NCBI GenBank assembly: GCA_017472605.1
Contig: JAFUPV010000070.1
Coordinates: 1-64,000, forward strand
Direction: 5' to 3'
Length of the DNA: 64,000 nt
From: Lachnospiraceae bacterium
Lineage (GTDB): Bacteria > Bacillota > Clostridia > Lachnospirales > Lachnospiraceae
Below, piece after piece: positions 50,918 through 59,936 of this stretch. The translations under genes were made by a program, and so were the position numbers. Position 1 is the first letter of the stretch; the number at the start of each line of letters is the position of its first letter. The notes beneath the pieces were generated by a model. It was not told where the DNA came from and made no database searches. It saw only the letters and a program-made list of their open reading frames with translations.

Positions 50918-51373
50918 ATGGCCAGAGCGCCGGATGCAAGAATTGAACAGGCGAAGGCCATGTATCTGGATGGCATGAAAATGGTTGAAATCGCAAGTCA
51001 ACTAAATCTGCCGGAAGGAACAGTCCGTCGATGGAAATGCACCCATGGATGGGATAGCGAACGTTCGGATAGAAAAGGCGAACGTTCGAAAAGAAAAAAA
51101 GGTGGCCAGCCGGGCAACAAAAATGCGACCGGTCCGCCCGGCAATAAGCACGCTGAGAAGTATGGCTTCTTCAGTAAATTTCTCCCGGATGAGACCCGGG
51201 AGATTTTTTCTGCCATTGATCAGGCGGATCCGCTGGATCTGCTCTGGCATCAGATTCAGATTGCTTATGCAGCCATTGTTCGGGCACAGCGGATCGCATA
51301 TGTGAAGGATCAGGAAGACAAGACGATTGAACGGATCGAGGAGAAAACCGGCAACGTGATCGGTGAGAAATGA
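50918..51373 (+). CDS. Terminase small subunit, N-terminal part (ends at in-frame TGA)
   Basis: A 151 aa fragment with an HTH (MYLDGMKMVEIASQLNLPEGTVRRWK) typical of PBSX/YqaS-type small terminases, then a linker with GGQPGNKNA and GPPGNKHA. The frame stops at TGA 51371-51373 and continues open in the same frame into 51377-51625. Relatives usually have a Trp just before QQAWDKQ, so TGG to TGA is the likely change. The small subunit recognises the pac or cos site; a truncated form may not bind the large subunit. Confidence 0.82.
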   Translation: MARAPDARIEQAKAMYLDGMKMVEIASQLNLPEGTVRRWKCTHGWDSERSDRKGERSKRKKGGQPGNKNATGPPGNKHAEKYGFFSKFLPDETREIFSAIDQADPLDLLWHQIQIAYAAIVRAQRIAYVKDQEDKTIERIEEKTGNVIGEK

Positions 51374-51376
51374 GAA

Positions 51377-51625
51377 GTGCAGCAGGCATGGGATAAACAG
51401 AACAACTTCCTGAAAGCACAGGCACGTGCTCAGGGAGAACTGCGGTCTATGATCAGGCAGTATGATGAGATGCTGCATAAAAACTGGGATGTATGCAGCG
51501 AGGAACAGAAAGCCAGAATTGAGCTGATGAGACTTCGAACAGCAAAGCTGTCTCAGGAGTCGGCAGAAGAATATGAGGATGGAGTGGAGATCGTAAATGA
51601 CGCGCCAGAAGAAACCACAGGTTAA
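51377..51625 (+). CDS. Terminase small subunit, C-terminal part
   Basis: An 82 aa continuation in the same frame as the N-terminal part (QQAWDKQNNFLKAQARAQGELRSMIRQYDEML), matching the C-terminal helical domain of the small terminase. A GTG at 51377 could restart translation, but the ribosome binding site is poor. It overlaps the large subunit gene by 29 nt. Confidence 0.75.
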   Translation: MQQAWDKQNNFLKAQARAQGELRSMIRQYDEMLHKNWDVCSEEQKARIELMRLRTAKLSQESAEEYEDGVEIVNDAPEETTG

Positions 51626-53000
51626 GATATCGGATATCATCATTCCGAAATATATGCCGATTTTCAATGACCGGAAGTACAAGCATGTAATTTTGACATC
51701 CGGACGTGCCGGCACGAAGTCCAGTTTCATGGCAATCCGTGCCGATTATCAGATTGTCAGCGACAGGAATGGTTCCGTGGTTGTTCTCCGCAAGCACCAC
51801 AATAAACTGCGTAAGACCGTGTACAAGGAACTTCTGCGAGGCTTGAATCGTCTTCAGCTGTCAAAGAAGAAATTCCTGATTACAAAATCACCCATGGAGA
51901 TTACATACAAAAAGTACCGAACAACAATCTATTTTTCCGGGTCTGACGGCATCGATGATACAAAAGGTATTATTGATGAGGATAAACCGATTCGTTTGGT
52001 TGTTCTGGATGAGCTGACGGAATTCTTTGAAGATGGAGAAGGAGAGGACGAGCTGGCCAATATTGAGGCGACCTTTGTTCGCGGAAATAAAGGTGGATTC
52101 CAAATGTTGTATCTGTACAATCCGCCCAAGAATCCCAACGCGCCAATCAATGAGTGGTGCAGGAAGATGGAAAAACGTTCCGATTGCATTCATATCCATA
52201 CGGACTACCGGGATGTTCCAGAAGACTGGCTTGGACCGGATCTGATCGAAACTGCGGAAGAAATGAAATCTGCCGATGAGAAGATGTACCGTTGGGTCTG
52301 GCTTGGAGAATCGGTTGGGGTAGATGAACTGATTTATTATATGTTTTCAGAGCGTCACAAACAGAAACCGGATGAGAACCGAACCTATGAAAGAGTATAC
52401 ATTGGCGGTGACTATGGTCAGCAGAATGCAACGACCTTTCAGGCATTCGGTCTGAATGAGTATCACAGAAAGATGACTGGTCTGGCTGAATACTATCACA
52501 GTGGCCGTGAAGCCGGAAAACAGCGCAGTCCATCGGATTACGCGAAGGACATGGTTGCATTTATGGATCGTATGCACGAGATTTATCGGACATCAACATT
52601 TTATATCTTTCTGGATCCTTCAGCACAGGGGTTGCAGGAGGAAATCAAGCGCGCATCCAGACGACTGAATTACAATGTTTTGATCAAAAATGCGGAAAAT
52701 GATGTGGCGCTGGGAATCAGCCGTGTACAGAAGCTGCTCACGTATGGCATCCTGTCCATATCGCCGCTTCAGGAACATGCGATCAAAGAATTTGGTTTGT
52801 ATGAATACGACAGGAAATCAATCGAGAAAGGCAAAGAAGTACCGGTCAAGGAAAATGATCACTGCATGGACGCAATTCGCTATGCTGTGATGGGAGCATG
52901 GAAGCTGACTAAATACTGGCTCCCGCAGGAGATAAGGGAAGACACAATAGATGCTGATGACATTTCAAAGAAGGAGATGAAGGAAGATGGATATATTTAG
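51597..53000 (+). CDS. Terminase large subunit, PBSX family
   Basis: A 467 aa packaging motor. ATPase: Walker A-like SGRAGTKSS near residue 38 and Walker B LVVLDELTEFF near 130. Nuclease: YIGGDYGQQN near 263, FLDPSAQG near 340 and the late KENDHCMDAIRY Asp near 435. Length and motifs are complete. ATG 51597 follows GGAGTGGAG. It cuts and pumps DNA into the prohead. Confidence 0.93.
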   Translation: MTRQKKPQVKISDIIIPKYMPIFNDRKYKHVILTSGRAGTKSSFMAIRADYQIVSDRNGSVVVLRKHHNKLRKTVYKELLRGLNRLQLSKKKFLITKSPMEITYKKYRTTIYFSGSDGIDDTKGIIDEDKPIRLVVLDELTEFFEDGEGEDELANIEATFVRGNKGGFQMLYLYNPPKNPNAPINEWCRKMEKRSDCIHIHTDYRDVPEDWLGPDLIETAEEMKSADEKMYRWVWLGESVGVDELIYYMFSERHKQKPDENRTYERVYIGGDYGQQNATTFQAFGLNEYHRKMTGLAEYYHSGREAGKQRSPSDYAKDMVAFMDRMHEIYRTSTFYIFLDPSAQGLQEEIKRASRRLNYNVLIKNAENDVALGISRVQKLLTYGILSISPLQEHAIKEFGLYEYDRKSIEKGKEVPVKENDHCMDAIRYAVMGAWKLTKYWLPQEIREDTIDADDISKKEMKEDGYI

Positions 53001-54411
53001 CTTTTTCCAGAAGAGGGGAATTGACACGGTCAACGCTTCCTTCTACCGGAAAATTGAAGAGTGGAAAAGCTGGTATAATGGAAATGTTCGAAATTTTTCC
53101 TGGTACAAGGTATATTCAGGACATGGCACATACAGCCGGCACAAACGAAAGACGCTTGGAATGGCGAAAAAGCTATCGGAGGACATTGCTGATCTGATGC
53201 TGAATGAGCGGGTTGGCGTTTCGCTGGCAGATCAGATGACCAATGATTTTGTTCATAAGGTGCTGGAAGAGAATCATTTTCTGGTAATTGGCAATGATTA
53301 TCAGGAACGAAAGGCATACACTGGAACCGTGGCGTATATCCCATACCTGGATAAAACGGATGTAGACACAACGGGAATGATACACTCTGGAAGGATTCGG
53401 ATTAATTATGTCAGTGCAGGAAATATCTTTCCGATCAGCTGGAGTAATGGAGTGATTCATGAAGTGGCTTTCACCTTTGAGAAGACGGTGCGAAGGAGGA
53501 AGTACATACAGGTACAATTTCATACGCTGCAGAATGGGTTGTATGTGATCGAGAATATGGTATTGCAGAATGTTGCCGGAAGTAAAGATGGGATTGAACT
53601 GACTCCGCAGCAGTGGAAGCAGCTGAAGCCATTCCGGTATGTGGAGCCCAGAATAGAGACCGGATCTGCCAATCCGCTGTTTGCAATTGACCGCCTGAAC
53701 ATTGTGAACAATGCGGATGATGACGAAACCAATCCGATGGGCGTGGCGATCTTTGCAAATGCCATTGATATCCTGAAGAAGCTGGATATTGAGTATGATT
53801 CTTACGCGAATGAGTATGATCTTGGCCGAAAACGTATCTTTGTTGCTCCGGAGCTTCTGAAAAACTCAGATGGTTCTCCTGCATTTGATCCGGAAGACAC
53901 GGTGTTTTACAAACTCCCGGAAGATTACTCGGGGGAAGACGGTGAAGGAAAGATGATTCAGGAGATCAACATGGAGATCCGGGCGGATGCGCATGAAAAG
54001 GGTATCAACGATGACCTGAACTATTTGTCCCTGAAATGCGGCTTTGGAACAGAGCGGTACCGATTTGAGAAGGGAAGTGTAAAGACTGCAACGGAGGTAA
54101 TCTCGGTAAATTCGGACCTGTATCGGATTCTTAAGAAGCATGAGATCATTCTGGAGGATGCCTTAAAACAGCTGATCGGCATTATCATCAATCTTGGCTG
54201 CGTTCTGAATTATCCGTTGGATCCGGAAACGGAGATCACCATTGACTTTGATGATTCCATCATTGAGGATAAGCAGGCAGAACGCAATACAGACCGGCAG
54301 GATGTAGCCATGGGAGCGATGAATCTCTGGGAGTACCGAAAAAAATGGTACAATGAGACAGAAGAACAGGCAAGGGCTGCAGTGAGCCAGCCGGTGGAGG
54401 TGATTGAGTGA
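52987..54411 (+). CDS. Portal protein (A118/SPP1 Gp6-like)
   Basis: A 474 aa portal protein with the family start (WKSWYNGNVRNFSWYKVYSG) and central regions MAKKLSEDIADLMLNERV and LGRKRIFVAPELL. It forms the dodecameric DNA channel at the head vertex. It overlaps the terminase gene by 14 nt and the next gene by 4 nt. Confidence 0.9.
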   Translation: MDIFSFFQKRGIDTVNASFYRKIEEWKSWYNGNVRNFSWYKVYSGHGTYSRHKRKTLGMAKKLSEDIADLMLNERVGVSLADQMTNDFVHKVLEENHFLVIGNDYQERKAYTGTVAYIPYLDKTDVDTTGMIHSGRIRINYVSAGNIFPISWSNGVIHEVAFTFEKTVRRRKYIQVQFHTLQNGLYVIENMVLQNVAGSKDGIELTPQQWKQLKPFRYVEPRIETGSANPLFAIDRLNIVNNADDDETNPMGVAIFANAIDILKKLDIEYDSYANEYDLGRKRIFVAPELLKNSDGSPAFDPEDTVFYKLPEDYSGEDGEGKMIQEINMEIRADAHEKGINDDLNYLSLKCGFGTERYRFEKGSVKTATEVISVNSDLYRILKKHEIILEDALKQLIGIIINLGCVLNYPLDPETEITIDFDDSIIEDKQAERNTDRQDVAMGAMNLWEYRKKWYNETEEQARAAVSQPVEVIE

Positions 54412-56078
54412 CCCAGGGAGAACTGGAGCAGCTTCCGCAGCCTTTTGTCACACAGATGAGCGAACTGGAACGCCGGATCATGGAAACCATCGTCCGTCTG
54501 ATTCGTGAGAATGGCTTTTCCCCAGCGTCAGCGGACTGGGAGATCAATCGCCTGCAGCAGCTGGGAAAAACAGAGGAAGCGATCCGTAAAGCCATCAAAG
54601 ACGCGCTGGCAGTCTCTGATTCAGAACTGGATAAAATGTTCTCTGACACGGTTTATGAGGAATATTACGGTCATGAGCGTGCATATCGGCTGTCAGGAAT
54701 GAAACAGATTCCATTCGAACAGAACCATGAACTGCAGTCTTTGATCGAAGCGGTACGGACGCAGACAGGAGAAACATTTCAGAATATGACTGCTACCATG
54801 GGCTTTGCTAAGCGCCTTCCATCAGGCGAACTGCAGTATCAGGAACTGAGAGACTTTTATGTTTCAACCATGGACTCGGCCATGATGGATATCCATTCCG
54901 GTGCATTCTCATACAACACAGTTCTGAATCGAACAATCAATGAGATGACTATGAGCGGAATCCGGTGGATCGACTATGCATCCGGACAACGGAACAGAGT
55001 CGATGTGGCGGCGCGCAGAGCGGTCATGACCGGTTTTCGTCAGCTGCAGGGGAAAATGAATGAGCAGGTGGCGCGGGATCTGAAAACAGATAGCTATGAG
55101 GTTACATACCATGTAGGTGCACGTCCCACGCATCAACCGTGGCAGGGACGTGTGTGGACGTATAAAGAGCTGCAGGATGTCTGTGGACTGGGAAGTGTGA
55201 CAGGACTGCATGGCGCGAATTGTTATCATGATTACAACGCATTTATTCCTGGTGTTTCTGTGCGGACATACACAGATGAACAGCTGGATCAGATGATCGA
55301 GGAAGAAAATACACCAAAGGAGTATAACGAAAAGGCGTATACCACATATGAAGCGCTGCAGGCGCAGCGTCAGATGGAGCGCAGTATGCGAAAAACCAGA
55401 CAGGACATCCATCTGATGCGTCAGGGAGAAGCAGATCCGCAGGATCTGATTTTGAAACAGGCGAAATACCAGGGCCAGATGCAGACCTATAAGGATTTTT
55501 CTGAAAAGATGAAGCTTCCGGAACAAATGGACCGTGTTTATCAGGATGGTTTAAAAGGAACTTTTGCGCTGGGAAAGACGGCGAAAAAGAAGATGGATCA
55601 GATGATACAGGAAAAGGAGCAGGAGGAAGCGGAGAAAATCAGAAAGTCCAGATTTTCTGAACGGTTTACTGAGTATAATAACGGGCAGAAAGACACAATC
55701 ACTACCCGGAGACTTATTAATAACCTGAACAAATCAGAGATTGGAAAAGAGATCGTTGCGTATATTTCTGAGCATCCGGAACTGGACATTAAGATGTGCT
55801 ATAACATTGATCATGATCCGAGCACAAGAGGAGAACAGTTCAAGGATACGATCTGGATATACGCATCTGAAACAAAGACGGTGCAGAATACAGCAGAGAC
55901 ATTGATTCATGAGATCACACACCACAGATACGACATTGGTGGATCCCAATGGTCAGAATGTGTGTGTCTTGCGCAGGAATGGAAACACAGGACTGGAAAA
56001 ACGGAATTGACAGGGGAGGATCGGAGGAATATAATTAAAACAGTAAAGGAATTGTATCCGGATCTTCCGTGGAGGTAA
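54408..56078 (+). CDS. Minor capsid protein with C-terminal zincin-like domain
   Basis: A 556 aa protein. Residues 1-370 match A118-type minor capsid protein 2 (YYGHERAYRLSG, GIRWIDYASGQRNRVDVAARRAVMTG, GARPTHQPWQGRVW). After a coiled linker (KMDQMIQEKEQEEAEKIRKS), residues 420-556 form an extra domain with LIHEITHH, a HExxH metallopeptidase motif, and a possible third ligand Glu in SECVCLAQE. It starts with GTG 54408, 7 nt after GGAGG. Other phages carry nuclease or ADP-ribosyl domains at this spot, so this could be an injected effector or a maturation protease. Confidence 0.87.
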   Translation: MTQGELEQLPQPFVTQMSELERRIMETIVRLIRENGFSPASADWEINRLQQLGKTEEAIRKAIKDALAVSDSELDKMFSDTVYEEYYGHERAYRLSGMKQIPFEQNHELQSLIEAVRTQTGETFQNMTATMGFAKRLPSGELQYQELRDFYVSTMDSAMMDIHSGAFSYNTVLNRTINEMTMSGIRWIDYASGQRNRVDVAARRAVMTGFRQLQGKMNEQVARDLKTDSYEVTYHVGARPTHQPWQGRVWTYKELQDVCGLGSVTGLHGANCYHDYNAFIPGVSVRTYTDEQLDQMIEEENTPKEYNEKAYTTYEALQAQRQMERSMRKTRQDIHLMRQGEADPQDLILKQAKYQGQMQTYKDFSEKMKLPEQMDRVYQDGLKGTFALGKTAKKKMDQMIQEKEQEEAEKIRKSRFSERFTEYNNGQKDTITTRRLINNLNKSEIGKEIVAYISEHPELDIKMCYNIDHDPSTRGEQFKDTIWIYASETKTVQNTAETLIHEITHHRYDIGGSQWSECVCLAQEWKHRTGKTELTGEDRRNIIKTVKELYPDLPWR

Positions 56079-56083
56079 TGCGT

Positions 56084-56254
56084 ATGGAATCGATTGAACT
56101 GAAAGAATTTCGGGAAATGGTTCAGCGGATCAGGAAAGGTGAAAATGTGATCTGTCCATCGTGCAAAAAGGGCGTGTTCGAAACAAAAGGTGATTACAGG
56201 ACGTCTCCCGGATTTCAATGCACACATTGCAAAGCAAGAATAAACATCAACTGA
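56084..56254 (+). CDS. Small zinc ribbon phage protein, 56 aa
   Basis: Contains CPSCKKG and CTHCKAR, a classic zinc ribbon. ATG 56084 has GGAGG at good spacing; ATG 56078 lies too close to it. Its stop lies in the stem of the following terminator. Function unknown. Confidence 0.7.
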   Translation: MESIELKEFREMVQRIRKGENVICPSCKKGVFETKGDYRTSPGFQCTHCKARININ

Positions 56255-56286
56255 TACCGCCGGTTATTTTGACTGGTGGTATTTTT
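56252..56286 (+). terminator. Possible terminator before prp
   Basis: Arms ATACCGCCGGT (56254-56264) and ACTGGTGGTAT (56272-56282) with two mismatches, followed by TTTTT. It could reduce transcription into the capsid genes. Confidence 0.6.
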
Positions 56287-56328
56287 GTACCCATTTTCGT
56301 TGCGCCGGCGCAACAGAAAGGAGGAATG

Positions 56329-56658
56329 ATGATTCAGATAAGGATAACAGAAAACGGCATTCGGATGGATGGACATGCGGGATGCCGCAGGAATGGTCAG
56401 GATCTGGTTTGTGCTGCGATATCGGCGTTGACTTGCAGCCTGCTCCATTCCATTCAGGATCTGGCTGGAGACCGGATCCGCGCGGAAACCGGTGACGGAT
56501 TCACTCAGATTGAATGGGAGAAGCTGTCAGAAGCGGGGAAATTACTGGTGGATTCCTGGTTCCTTGCAGTCGATGATATCAACCATCAATATCACTGCAT
56601 CCAATATGTTACGTTAATGAGACCGGAAAAGGGTCTTTTTTCTTTGTCCAAAACGTGA
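56329..56658 (+). CDS. prp: Prp-family cysteine protease (ribosomal L27 / capsid processing type)
   Basis: A 109 aa protein with the Prp pattern: DGHAGCRRNGQDLVCAAISAL holds catalytic His (GHA) and Cys (VCAA). Cellular Prp cuts the N-terminus of ribosomal protein L27; phage versions cut scaffold and capsid. The next two genes begin with matching sites (MNLHLFEG and MNLRMFDE). The start is 56329 or 56326, close behind AAAGGAGG. Confidence 0.85.
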   Translation: MIQIRITENGIRMDGHAGCRRNGQDLVCAAISALTCSLLHSIQDLAGDRIRAETGDGFTQIEWEKLSEAGKLLVDSWFLAVDDINHQYHCIQYVTLMRPEKGLFSLSKT

Positions 56659-56708
56659 TGACATGAAAAGCTCGGGAGCCTGTCGAGGCGAAACGGAGGT
56701 AAAGAGAG

Positions 56709-57296
56709 ATGAGAAAGTGGTTAATGAATCTGCACCTGTTTGAAGGAGAAGGCTCAGAGGGAGCCGATGAAAAAAACGGTGGAACTGGCGGCAGCGGCCA
56801 GAAAGGAAATGCTGGGTACACGTATGAACAGGCAGAGGAGATCGCCAACAGCAGAGCGGAGAAGGCATCCAGAGCCGCACTTGCCAATTTCTATCGAAAG
56901 CAGGGCCTCAGTGAAGAAGAGGTGACTGCCGCAATCAATGATTTTAAAGCGAAGCAGAAAGAGAATCAGCCGGATGTTTCTGCAGTAGAAGCGGAAAGAG
57001 ACGAGTATAAGGCGCAGCTGGAACAGATGAAGAACGAAAAGCTTCTGACGGCGAAGGGTGTGAGAGCGGAAGATCTTGATTATGTGATGTTCAAGATCGG
57101 CAAGCTGGTGGATGATAAGACGGATTTTTCAAAGGCAACAGACAAATTCCTGAAAGAAAATCCAAGATATGCAGGAACAGGTGCAGCGTACCGCGTTGTT
57201 CCAACCGCATCTGAGACATCAGACGGAGCGGGCGCTTCTGCCGGAGGCTTGAATGGTTCAATCAACAGCGCGATCCGTGCTGCAATTCGAAGATAA
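56709..57296 (+). CDS. Phage scaffolding protein
   Basis: A 195 aa protein: N-terminal MNLHLFEG site, a Gly/Glu-rich linker, and a long coiled coil at residues 75-120 (VEAERDEYKAQLEQMKNEKLL), with a C-terminal basic end (INSAIRAAIRR). Scaffolds guide prohead assembly and are removed afterwards. It lies between prp and the major capsid gene. Confidence 0.87.
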   Translation: MRKWLMNLHLFEGEGSEGADEKNGGTGGSGQKGNAGYTYEQAEEIANSRAEKASRAALANFYRKQGLSEEEVTAAINDFKAKQKENQPDVSAVEAERDEYKAQLEQMKNEKLLTAKGVRAEDLDYVMFKIGKLVDDKTDFSKATDKFLKENPRYAGTGAAYRVVPTASETSDGAGASAGGLNGSINSAIRAAIRR

Positions 57297-57308
57297 TGGA
57301 GGTAAAGA

Positions 57309-58286
57309 ATGCGTAAGTATCGTATGAATTTAAGAATGTTTGATGAGGTAAACATCATCGACCGTACCGGTGCGGAGTCCCTGATTCCGGTACAGGAATC
57401 CAATGAGATTATTCAGGGAGTAGTTACTCAGTCAACAGTATTATCCAGAGGTAGAAAACTGCCGAACATGACATCTAAGCAGTATAAAATGCCGGTGCTG
57501 GATATGCTGCCAATCGCTTACTTTGTTAACGGTGATACCGGTCAGAAACAGACGACAAAGCAGGCGTGGAGCAATAAGTTTCTGATTGCGGAAGAGATTG
57601 CGGTTATTATCCCGATCCCGGAGTCTGTTCTGGACGACTCGGATTATGACATCTGGGGAGAGGTAAAGCCGAGAATCATTGAAGCCTTCGGTGCAAAGAT
57701 CGATGGCGCGATTCTGTTCGATGAGGATAAACCGAACACCTGGAGAGACGGTGTCGTAACAACTGCAACCAATGCAGGAGCCGTTGTTACGCTTGCGACT
57801 GGTGATGATCTGTATGACAAGATCATGGGAGAAGATGGTGTGATCGCAAAGGTAGAAGGATCCGGTTACTTTGTGAACGGCCATATGTCTGATATTTCCA
57901 TGCGCGCCAAGCTGAGAGGACTGAAGGACACCACCGGACAGCCGATTTTCAAGTCTGACATGCAGAATGGAACCAACTACTCTCTGGATGGTTCTCCGAT
58001 GAACTTCCCGAACAACGGTGCTTTTGATAAGTCCAAGGCATTGATGATTTCCGGGGATTTCAACCAGTTGACCTATTCAATTCGTCAGGATATCACGTTT
58101 AAGCTGTTCACGGAAGGCGTGGTGCAGAATACAGATGGTTCCATCGCTTACAACCTGATGCAGAATGATATGGTGGCGCTGCGTGCAGTTATGAGACTTG
58201 GCTGGGAGATTCCGAACCCGATCAATCGTCTGGAACAGGATAAGGAAAAGAGATGTCCGTTTGCTGTTCTGAAGGCTGGTGCCTGA
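57309..58286 (+). CDS. Major capsid protein
   Basis: A 325 aa HK97-fold-type capsid protein. The family hallmarks are RGRKLPNMTSKQYKMPVLDMLPIAYFVNGDTGQK early and EEIAVIIPIPESVLDDSDYDIWGEVKPRI in the centre, shared with capsids of A118-like Firmicute phages. The N-terminus has MNLRMFDE, a likely Prp cleavage site. Confidence 0.9.
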   Translation: MRKYRMNLRMFDEVNIIDRTGAESLIPVQESNEIIQGVVTQSTVLSRGRKLPNMTSKQYKMPVLDMLPIAYFVNGDTGQKQTTKQAWSNKFLIAEEIAVIIPIPESVLDDSDYDIWGEVKPRIIEAFGAKIDGAILFDEDKPNTWRDGVVTTATNAGAVVTLATGDDLYDKIMGEDGVIAKVEGSGYFVNGHMSDISMRAKLRGLKDTTGQPIFKSDMQNGTNYSLDGSPMNFPNNGAFDKSKALMISGDFNQLTYSIRQDITFKLFTEGVVQNTDGSIAYNLMQNDMVALRAVMRLGWEIPNPINRLEQDKEKRCPFAVLKAGA

Positions 58287-58299
58287 TAAGAGGTAAGAG

Positions 58300-58704
58300 A
58301 TGCGTGTTGACTTTGATTATTACTGCAATCAGTTTGCACGGGGAAGGGAGCCGACCATACCGGAAGCTTCCTTTTCCCATTATTCATCAGCGGCAGAAGA
58401 TGAGATGCGATATGCAACCGGGAATCTCCTGGAATCGGACGATGAACGCCAGGAAATAAAGCGGTGCGTCTGTGAACTGGCAGAGTTTCTTTGCCAGGCA
58501 GATCAGGCGCATCAGACCGCTGCAAGAGCGGGTGGAGCCGGCATCATGACCTCTTACAGTAATGATGGAGAATCTGCTTCCTTTCAGGCGTCTGACAGCG
58601 AATTTACGGCATCCGGGCAGCGAAAGAAGATTACAGGGATCATACGGAAACATCTGCTTTGGACCGGGCTGCTGAGCCGGAGGTGTGCAAGATATGAATC
58701 CTAA
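58300..58704 (+). CDS. Head-tail connector protein
   Basis: A 134 aa mainly helical protein (CNQFARGREPTIPEASFSHYSSAAEDEM) directly after the capsid gene, where the Gp6-like connector is expected. Its end overlaps the next gene by about 11 nt. The assignment rests on position and helical pattern. Confidence 0.7.
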   Translation: MRVDFDYYCNQFARGREPTIPEASFSHYSSAAEDEMRYATGNLLESDDERQEIKRCVCELAEFLCQADQAHQTAARAGGAGIMTSYSNDGESASFQASDSEFTASGQRKKITGIIRKHLLWTGLLSRRCARYES

Positions 58705-59053
58705 TTATATCCACACGATTACAATATATCGGAATCAGAATGGAGCATGGAAGAAAACCGTGCTCCATAACTGTTTCTGGAAGTCGAAAATCGTGGTGCT
58801 GCAGAATGAAACGGAAGCGAGCCAGACGAATACCTATATTGTCCGGATTCCAGTCGAGTCTGTTGGAAACAGTTTCCCTGTTTCTCCCGGAGATATTGTT
58901 GTCCGCGGTAATTGCAGGGACAAGATTACGGGAAAGAGCCCGGATACGGCAACGGAGGTTCTTTTGAGGAACAAACCGGATGCGTTCAAGGTGACCGCTT
59001 TTTCTGACAACACTTCCCATCCAATGGGAAAACACTATCGTCTGGGGGGATAA
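58694..59053 (+). CDS. Head closure-type protein (DUF6751-like)
   Basis: A 119 aa beta-rich protein (IHTITIYRNQNGAWKKTVL, TYIVRIPVESVGNSF, VSPGDIVVRGNC). ATG 58694 is 10 nt after GGAGG; a GTG at 58685 is less likely. Second gene of the connector set. Confidence 0.7.
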   Translation: MNPNYIHTITIYRNQNGAWKKTVLHNCFWKSKIVVLQNETEASQTNTYIVRIPVESVGNSFPVSPGDIVVRGNCRDKITGKSPDTATEVLLRNKPDAFKVTAFSDNTSHPMGKHYRLGG

Positions 59054-59055
59054 GT

Positions 59056-59499
59056 TTGAAACTGACATTTGAATGGAATCAGCCAATACCAACGGTTTCC
59101 AAACAGATCATTGATCGGGATGTACTTCTGTTTGAAGCGAATGAAGCAAAACGTCTGATGGATCCGTATGTACCGGCTGATAAGCTGATATTGGCACAGA
59201 AGGTAAGAGTTTATGTGGAAGGAGAACATGGAGTCATTCATTATCTTTCTCCGTATGCGCATTACCAGTATAAAGGCATTTTATATGCGGATCCGGTGAC
59301 GGGTGCGGCCGCTTTTACAAATGGAGAAGGACGTTTCTGGTCACGGCCTAATGTTGCAAAAGTGCCGACAGGAAAGAAACTGAATCACAGCACGTTTCGC
59401 CATCCTCTGGCAACGTCTGAATGGGATAAAGCAATGATGGCTGCAAGAGGTGAGGAGCTGACGGAATCGGTCGAGAATTTTATAAGGAGAAAATCATGA
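59056..59499 (+). CDS. Minor capsid protein (Minor_capsid_2 type)
   Basis: A 147 aa protein with the YAHYQYKG motif (residues about 68-75) and FRHPLATSEWDKAMMA near the end, typical of this connector-region family. It starts with TTG at 59056 behind GGGGGGATAAG. Confidence 0.78.
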   Translation: MKLTFEWNQPIPTVSKQIIDRDVLLFEANEAKRLMDPYVPADKLILAQKVRVYVEGEHGVIHYLSPYAHYQYKGILYADPVTGAAAFTNGEGRFWSRPNVAKVPTGKKLNHSTFRHPLATSEWDKAMMAARGEELTESVENFIRRKS

Positions 59500-59936
59500 C
59501 GAAACACGATGCAATGACAGCATACTTTACACCAGTGATTCAGGAACTGGTAAAACGGGAATTGAATTTCAATTTTTCGCCGGAGTCACAGGACTCTATT
59601 TCGTTTATAACCAATTACTCAGACCGGCGTCGGAAAAAGTATATTGGGGGAGAGGAAAAGGAATATGCATTCACAATCATCATTGTTAAGTCATATTCGA
59701 CGGATGAGGATGATCTGAACCTTCAGGCAATGAATTTTGCGCAGGGATTCATGGACTGGCTGGAGGCACAGAATGCGGCGAAGAATTATCCGGTATTTCC
59801 GGATAACTGCCAGATCAGGCGCATGGAGAATTTACAGAACATGCCGAATCTGGCCGGAATTAACACAGAAGCGGGGCTTGCACGGTACATGATCCAGTGC
59901 AGGCTCATTTATTTTGAGAAAGGAGCAGGCAGATGA
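59496..59936 (+). CDS. Tail terminator / minor capsid C-type protein
   Basis: A 146 aa protein (FSPESQDSISFITNYSDRRRKKYIGGEEKEYAFTIIIV, then ENLQNMPNLAGINTEAGLARYMIQCRLIYF) of the kind that caps the tail tube in A118-like phages. It overlaps both neighbours by 4 nt. Confidence 0.75.
   Translation: MTKHDAMTAYFTPVIQELVKRELNFNFSPESQDSISFITNYSDRRRKKYIGGEEKEYAFTIIIVKSYSTDEDDLNLQAMNFAQGFMDWLEAQNAAKNYPVFPDNCQIRRMENLQNMPNLAGINTEAGLARYMIQCRLIYFEKGAGR

Noticed and set aside
51371..51373. General TGA recoding in the prophage
   Set aside because: Other phage genes end normally at TGA with tightly spaced downstream starts (for example 43222-43224 and 63813-63815), so a local nonsense change is the simpler reading.
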